DNA from: Spirodela intermedia | Lineage: Eukaryota; Streptophyta; Magnoliopsida; Alismatales; Araceae | Direction: 5' to 3' | Length of the DNA stretch: 64,000 nucleotides | Assembly: GCA_902729315.2 (NCBI GenBank) | Contig: LR746276.1 | Span: forward strand, 436,501-500,500 | Shown: positions 57,931 through 64,000 of the stretch, one piece after another | How positions within the stretch are numbered: position 1 is the first letter of the stretch | Layout of the letters: each line of letters opens with the position of its first letter | The notes under the pieces: model-generated | The model's input: only the letters and a program-made list of their open reading frames with translations | The model's database searches: none | Told to the model about the DNA's origin: nothing | Program-made: the position numbers and the translations under genes

Positions 57931-60900
57931 ACATATGAATTAAATTAATTTTTCATGATGAATTAATCAATATCCCTATGTTCAACTAGAGACTTACATA
58001 TATACTAATATCTTATTAAGTTTTAGTTATAAATATTATTAGATAAGGGTATTTAAACACAACAATAAATGCACATAATCTTTTTGGTGTTGTTGCTAAG
58101 GAAATCAATGTCAATTGATTTATATATCTTATATTTGAGTGATTTTAAAAAAATTATATTTATATCTTGTTTGTTTATTTTTATTAAAATAATATCAAGA
58201 AAAATCTAAAAAAATAGATTTGTTTCATTCATATTTATGTTTCTTTCAAGAGTTAGCATAATTTCTTTTTAGTCTTTAATTTTTATCATATTTGAGTATT
58301 TTTAATTTTAAATTTATTTAATATTTTATTTATTACAAGAATATCTTCAAGTCATGATCATTATTGAAATGACACTTTGAAAACTTATTTTATGAATGGT
58401 GGATGTAGCTTACAACCACACTTAGAAAATCCAGTCATATATCAACCAAAAAATTTAGGGGCACAAGAAAAATGAAATTTATCACTTATCTTAGAGACTC
58501 TAGCAACAAAAAAAAGAAAAAATATATTTTTTCCAGAAGTAGAATCACCTAAGATGAATCATCAAATCTAAGAAAGTGAGAATATTGAAAATACTCAACC
58601 TTTTAAATCAATGTGTGATTATTATACACATGATTTATATAGACCTACATTGCAGGTTAGACCTCATATTTTACCAACTATTCCTTTTGATATTCATCAC
58701 ATCACTCTACAAATGCTTCTTGAATTTTGTGGGTTAACTAATGAGAAATCACATCAACATATTAGTCAATTAGCTGCATGTAAACTTATTCATATTCTTA
58801 ACATTCCTCAAGATGTGCTTAGATTATGCCTCTTTCCATATTCATTACATGATAAAGATAAAGATTGGCGCACATAATTACCTCATGAGATTGCCACTTG
58901 ATTAGAAATATAACAAACCTTTTGAAAAGTTTCTATCCCATTGGCAAGGCTTATACTATGTGGAAAGCCATTATCTCATTCTCTCAAAAACTTGGAGAAA
59001 CCTTTCATAAATTGTGAGAAAGATTTAAAGAGCTTCAAAGAAAATGCCCACATCATGAAATTACTGAATGATAGTTAAACTGTGTTATACAATGGTGTTT
59101 CAAAATAATATAAGAATACTATAGACGCTGCATGTGGAGGCATATTTACGAGTAGGGATGAAGATGAAATATATAGGTTATATGAAAATTTATGTAAAAA
59201 TTCTACCGAACGTGAATCTTTTATTTTATATGATTGCAACACTAATAAAAATAAAAAATAAATGTTTGAGATTTGAAATCATGATGCATCAGACCTTCAA
59301 AATAAAGTTAGTGAGGTTTATAAAAAGTCAAATATTTTATATGATCATTTGCTGCATAAAAAGGAACCTACATAGCTTGAGAACGTTTATATTCTAGATG
59401 TTCATCATGTGGTATGACTGATCATTATGAATCTCAATGTTCAAACTTAGATTAAGAGCATGCACATGCACTTCATGATCATAGGAATCAGTTAAATTCT
59501 CCTTGAAAAATTATATATTTTTTTTCAATTCTCAAAATCATGTGATAAATTCTCAATCATTTACTATACCTAATCAAACATTTAGACTTACTCATAAATA
59601 TAAAGCCTTATTATCAAAAAAAATACTCATAGTTTTCAATAGGGTACTCATCAGCCACCAACCCCCAATTTCATCCATTCTTCCACAAGTTCAACTACCA
59701 ATTTCAGCCCACAATATCTTAATTCATATCAAAATCAATCTGAATTCAAATTCAAGGCAAAAATTTATGGAGCAAATGATACAATAATTTCAAGAAATAA
59801 ATACATCTATGATTAAGATAATTGAATAAATTGAGGAAAATCAATAAACAACTCTTAAGCTAGAAAAAGAGATGGGTAAATTAGTCTTGACCAATTCAGA
59901 ACGTGAAACAGGTCACCTTCTTAGTCAACCCATCATGAACCCACAAAATTGACCTTCTAACCATCATGAACCATCTACATCTCAAGATATTAAAAATGTA
60001 GAAGTGATGACCACTTTGAAGAGTGAAAAGTAACTCAAAGATCCATATGCATTGGAGTTTTTAGAAAAATAAGTTTGTGATGGTGAAGTTTTAAATGATG
60101 ATGACAATGATCATGAGAGTTTGTTTTCTAATGTTGAAAATTTAGAGGAAGAAAAATATGAATCAAAAGTAGAAAGATCAGAAATGAATAGATCACTCAC
60201 TCCCATTTTATTTTATATAGCTCGATGAACCTAGAACAATAGTCTCATTTCCTAAGGCTTTAGAATCAAAACATAGGATAAGAGCTGAACCTAATAAAGA
60301 GCTTATGAAAATATTTAAATAGTTTTATATCTCTATTATTTTGATAGATCTAATTAAACATATACCTACATCTGTGAAAATTTTAAAAGAATTATCCACA
60401 TTATGTAGGTCACCTCGAAAGATATCTTTATTTGAAGAGGTTAGTGCCATTATTTCGCATTATTTGCCTAAGAAATGTAATGATCCAAGAACACCTCTCA
60501 TCTCATGTAAAATGGCTGAAATTATATTTAGAAATGTGCTCTTAGATTTAGGGCAAGTGTTAATTTATTACCTTCAGCTATTTTTGAAAATTTCAAATTA
60601 GGAGAACTAAAATTAACTTTAATGGAACTTCAACTAGCTGATAGATATATTAAAATACCTAAGAGTCTCCTAGAAGATGTTATCATCAATGTTAAAGGAT
60701 GTAGATTTTGGTAGATTTTTTTATTTTATATATTCTTATTTTAGATGAACTTACTCATACATTGCTCATATTAGGATGTCAATTTCTTGGCATAAATAAA
60801 ACAAACATTGATTGCGAAAATGGGATTATAAATATGAAATCTAAAGGTTAAAATATATTTTTAAATATTTTTAAAAGTTCAAGATTTTCACATGAGGGTG

Positions 60901-61130
60901 ATGATAATTATGAAAATATTGAGGTAACTAATTCTTACATAGAGGAAATGAATTATGTTCAGAAAATTGATCAATTAATTATTTCATATCCATGCATTAA
61001 ATTAGAAATATTATAATAAAGATCCATTAGATCATGACATAAAATTCATATAATCATCATAAAATTATGTTTAGCTGAAGACATTAAACTTAAAGCTCAT
61101 TAGGAGGCAACCCAATAATTTTATTAATAG
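57931..61130 (+). mobile_element. Decayed Athila-like Ty3/gypsy retrotransposon
   Basis: An LTR-end-like segment (57931-58074) is followed by a primer-binding site at 58085-58102. Next come gag-type remnants (58590-59060: PYSLHDKDKDW, ISFSQKLGETFHKL, ERFKELQRKCPHH) and an aspartic-protease region (60425-60700: FEEVSAII, LPKKCNDP, LLDLG, then in another frame KLTLMELQLADRYIK). Near 61100 the motif AGGAGGCAACCCAA, which I associate with Athila-type elements, is present. Frames are interrupted by many stops and shifts. No reverse transcriptase, RNase H or integrase is recognisable between protease and the AACCCAA motif, so the polymerase part seems deleted. It is inactive and AT-shifted. Confidence 0.78.
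58085..58102 (+). other. Decayed tRNA-Asp primer-binding site
   Basis: TGGTGTTGTTGCTAAGGA differs from the usual Athila site TGGCGCCGTTGCCGGGGA at six positions, all C-to-T or G-to-A transitions, as expected from deamination of methylated cytosine on both strands. Confidence 0.7.
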
Positions 61131-62619
61131 AAATTTTAATTTGTACTCTATACTTAATAAATTTAGAATTTCATTTCTCCTTATTGTATTTTAGTATTAC
61201 CTCATACATTTATTTTTATCATGTCATACTTTCTAATTTATAAGTATACATCTTTTTTTTACAATTTAATTTGATAATATATCTCATGTCATTTATTTAT
61301 GTTATAGTAGAAAATAATTGTTTTAATAAAAATAACTAATAATTGAAATATATGGATTTCTACATTTTTCCTATAGGATGATGAATTTAGTTAAGTTTGA
61401 AGGTTGAAATGTGTTAGATTTAGTAATTCAAGGGATAAAAAAAAATGTAGTACATTGAAGGATGAAATATTTTCAGAATATATCTTGATGATCATTATCT
61501 GATTGCTATGAATTCATATTTTGAATTAGTAGGCATCATGAAGTTAAATGTAAACAAGGTGAAGATATCTTTAAAATTATTGGAACATAGGCATTCTTAG
61601 AATGAGAAATCCCGAGTATTTGACCATTAGCTCTTTAAAATATTTTTATATATAAATAAATAAATACATAATCATATGGTAGAGTGTAATACTCAACTCA
61701 TGAAATTTTTTAGGAGCTTCCCACTTGTTCCTCATAAACCTTTCTATATACGAGACTAGAACAATAATAACAAGATGAGTATTAAATGCTTCTATGGAGA
61801 TTTTCCACTTGTCTTGTGGAGACTTCCTACATGTGAGATTTAGACAAGATATATGGAAAAAGCTACCTACCTATGATATGATCAAGAGAGAAATGGAATA
61901 CACTACTTAGGTTCACAAATTTAGGATATAAGGTTGAAGATAGTTTAAAAACTTGAGTAAACTTTTGATCACTTAATTAGTGATTGTTGAACATGAAGGA
62001 TATTGAATTTCATGCATTAAGGAAAATGGAAATCAATCTTATTTTTTTTGAGAATAGTTAATTCCGAATATGTTGAGTACCTATTTCAAATCACATGAAT
62101 ATCTGAATACTTATTTGGATATCATCTCTCGTGAAAATAAATGAGAAAATAAATGATGTAAAATAAAAATAAAATTTTAATTTTGTAAAGTTCTTTGGTT
62201 ATTGTTAAGGGACTAGCGAAATTCAAAATGGGGTTATTTATTAATGTTTGATTTTTAGTTCTTAGTTTGTTTCATTTAAGTACTTTATTATTTTAATTCA
62301 TACAAGGAAATATAGTTTTATATAGTTAATTTCAGATGTTAGAAACTAAAAGAGTTAATGTATGTTTTTTTTATAAATAAAATAATTTATATATTATATT
62401 ATATTTATTTTTAATATTAATTATTATAGATATACTTTATTTTATTTTATAATAATAGGCCACAGACAACCATCCTCATGGCCCATGGCTTATGCCTAGA
62501 TTGAAGACTTGTTGGGAAGATAATAAAGCATTATAATATATACATGACATTTCTATTGGCAAATCTAATGTGGGACAAATGATTTTTCTATGTTTCAGTA
62601 CATTAGTTCTCAACAAGTA

Positions 62620-62950
62620 GATCCTATGGTGCTTAGCACATCACGTCACCAGAAAAGGCGGATCTTGCTGCGAGCAAAGCACCATGATACTCAAAACATA
62701 AAACATTCAGTCAGCGGATTGTGGATCTTACATCACTCAGCAGGCCACATGACTAGAAAGGCTGATCGTTGGTGAAGCGCCACAACACTTAGAAACTTAA
62801 AGCACTCGTATAGTAACAGTTCATGATGAATTGATCCCACATCAATTAGCATGCCACATGACTAGGCACAGTTGATCCAACGGCAAGTGAAGCACCATGA
62901 TACTGAGAACTTAAGTTCTCACACGTATCAGTGTTAGGGATATAAAAATA
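62620..62950 (-). repeat. Repeat with internal subunits, inverted copy
   Basis: Read on the minus strand it starts TTATATCCCTAA and contains at least three units with GTATCATGGTGCTT and CTAGTCATGTGGC. This is the same family as 55983-56225 in opposite orientation, so the two copies bracket the gypsy remnant. Confidence 0.7.
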
Positions 62951-63105
62951 ATTTTCAATTATTTTCAGATAGAATAGATATTATCAATTATATTTAAAAT
63001 CCCATCAACAGTCTCAAAGATGGGATCCGTTTCTTCCTCTCCCTTGGGCGATCAATACCTTCAGTGATCGGTGAGCTCGATCCTTCCTCCCCCAATTGTA
63101 GTCAA

Positions 63106-63133
63106 GGTCCCTAGTGACTAGTCACTAGGGACC
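63106..63133. repeat. Perfect 28-bp palindrome without loop
   Basis: The half GGTCCCTAGTGACT (63106-63119) is followed immediately by its exact reverse complement (63120-63133). Confidence 0.97.
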
Positions 63134-63243
63134 CTTCTCTTTGATAGATCTCTTCAACAAGTGGTGCAAAATTTACAGACAATATGTCTGAGATTTCCAG
63201 CATGATGTGGTATGTCTAGATGAAACCAAGCCACCACACAATT

Positions 63244-63440
63244 GTCTCTAGTGGTCTAAGAGGCAAACTAACTTTAAGCAATGAGTTTTTTTTTTAATAT
63301 TTATTTACATCAGTTTATGGTAGTTTTTTTGATTTCGTATGTTTTGATAGAAATGAGTCAAACTAGTTAAAACCTAATGAATGATCTTCGTTCCTCTTCT
63401 AAATCCTTCAAAACTCATCTTAGATTAAGCTAATATGGTG
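63244..63440 (+). repeat. Direct repeat, right copy
   Basis: Partner of 57187-57400 in the same orientation, with many substitutions and small indels, so an old duplication. Confidence 0.75.
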
Positions 63441-64000
63441 TCCATATGTAACGATATTAAATTAATAATCTTGTAAAATTAATAACAAACTATAGCCTTG
63501 ATAAGTTTTTTAAAAAATATTTCATTTGACTCCTCACTCAAATACCCTTATATTAATTATAATTATTCTTGTATTCGTGAAGCCATTTGATATAAAAAAA
63601 TAAAATATTAAGACTTACATGTAAGATAATAAAATATTTCCTTCACATAGACATGTTATAGACTTCGTACCCATGTAATTAATACTTACATCCCTAACAA
63701 GAATTGAAATAAAATGATATATTTCATATGATGTAGACATTAGTTCTTTGATGAAATAATATATACTCTTTAATTTTATCTAAACCATCAATTTATAATT
63801 AAACTGACATCACATATTACCAATTTCATAATTTCATATTAATACCTAAAAATCATCACAATCATAATGAATTAATCAATAACTCAACAATCACCTCCTT
63901 TTTTATGATTATATTGTCTTAAAATTGATTTTTTCTTATGTCTAGCAGTTGCCGTCAACCATGAGGCACTGTCTCCGTGCAGACCATGAGGGGCTTACCT

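Larger units (their letters stand above)
61131..64000. other. AT-rich region with repeat fragments, no gene
   Basis: Apart from the repeats listed separately (62620-62950, 63106-63133, 63244-63440) I see nothing recognisable. Frames are short and stop-rich. Sequence to the right edge stays AT-rich. Confidence 0.6.

Noticed and set aside
1-64000. CRISPR arrays, bacterial operons or organelle insertions
   Set aside because: No regularly spaced identical repeats. Genes are spliced nuclear plant genes and no organelle gene was recognised.

Overview
The window is nuclear DNA of a flowering plant. Twelve protein-coding loci can be built from spliced exons, nearly all with GT-AG introns. Promoters carry TATA boxes and TGGGCC/GGCCCA (site II) motifs, GA/CT microsatellites lie beside many genes, and AT-rich retroelement debris fills the gene-poor part. 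Many exons are very rich in G and C at third codon positions while introns and spacers are AT-rich. That contrast resembles non-grass monocots, but the species cannot be fixed from this sequence.

Left part (0-26 kb, gene dense). On the minus strand lie a TMEM45/DUF716 membrane protein (261-1171) and two tandem EF-hand-family paralogues (2544-3721 and 4099-5858). Divergent from these is a 22-exon EDR2-type PH-START-DUF1336 gene (7318-18298) with a LINE fragment in its fifth intron. Then come ribosomal protein eL13 (20046-21088), a 10-kDa acyl-CoA-binding protein (21633-23799) and, on the minus strand, a coiled-coil protein of unknown function (24250-25934).

Middle part (26-53 kb). A long spacer precedes a BURP-domain gene broken by one in-frame stop (30825-32317, minus). 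It is followed by a HIPP-type heavy-metal-associated protein with lipidation signals at both ends (34247-34864), an alternative oxidase with serine at the regulatory CysI site (36757-38344), a YUCCA-type flavin monooxygenase (43644-45043), a MYB-CC transcription factor of PHL11 type (45808-47684, minus) and an ABCG11-type half transporter (49827-52864, minus).

Right part (53-64 kb). No intact gene is visible. It holds a decayed Athila-like Ty3/gypsy element (primer-binding site, gag and protease pieces; no reverse transcriptase or integrase recognised) among diverged direct and inverted repeats, plus a perfect 28-bp palindrome.

The genes form no operon or single pathway; this is ordinary gene order. 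The most interesting points are protein-level departures from family consensus (AOX Ser-I, a degenerate EF-hand in one of two tandem copies, ISTGE in the ABC signature), two likely GC-AG introns, the BURP nonsense codon, and the transition-only decay of the gypsy primer-binding site. I found no convincing evidence of an undescribed system.
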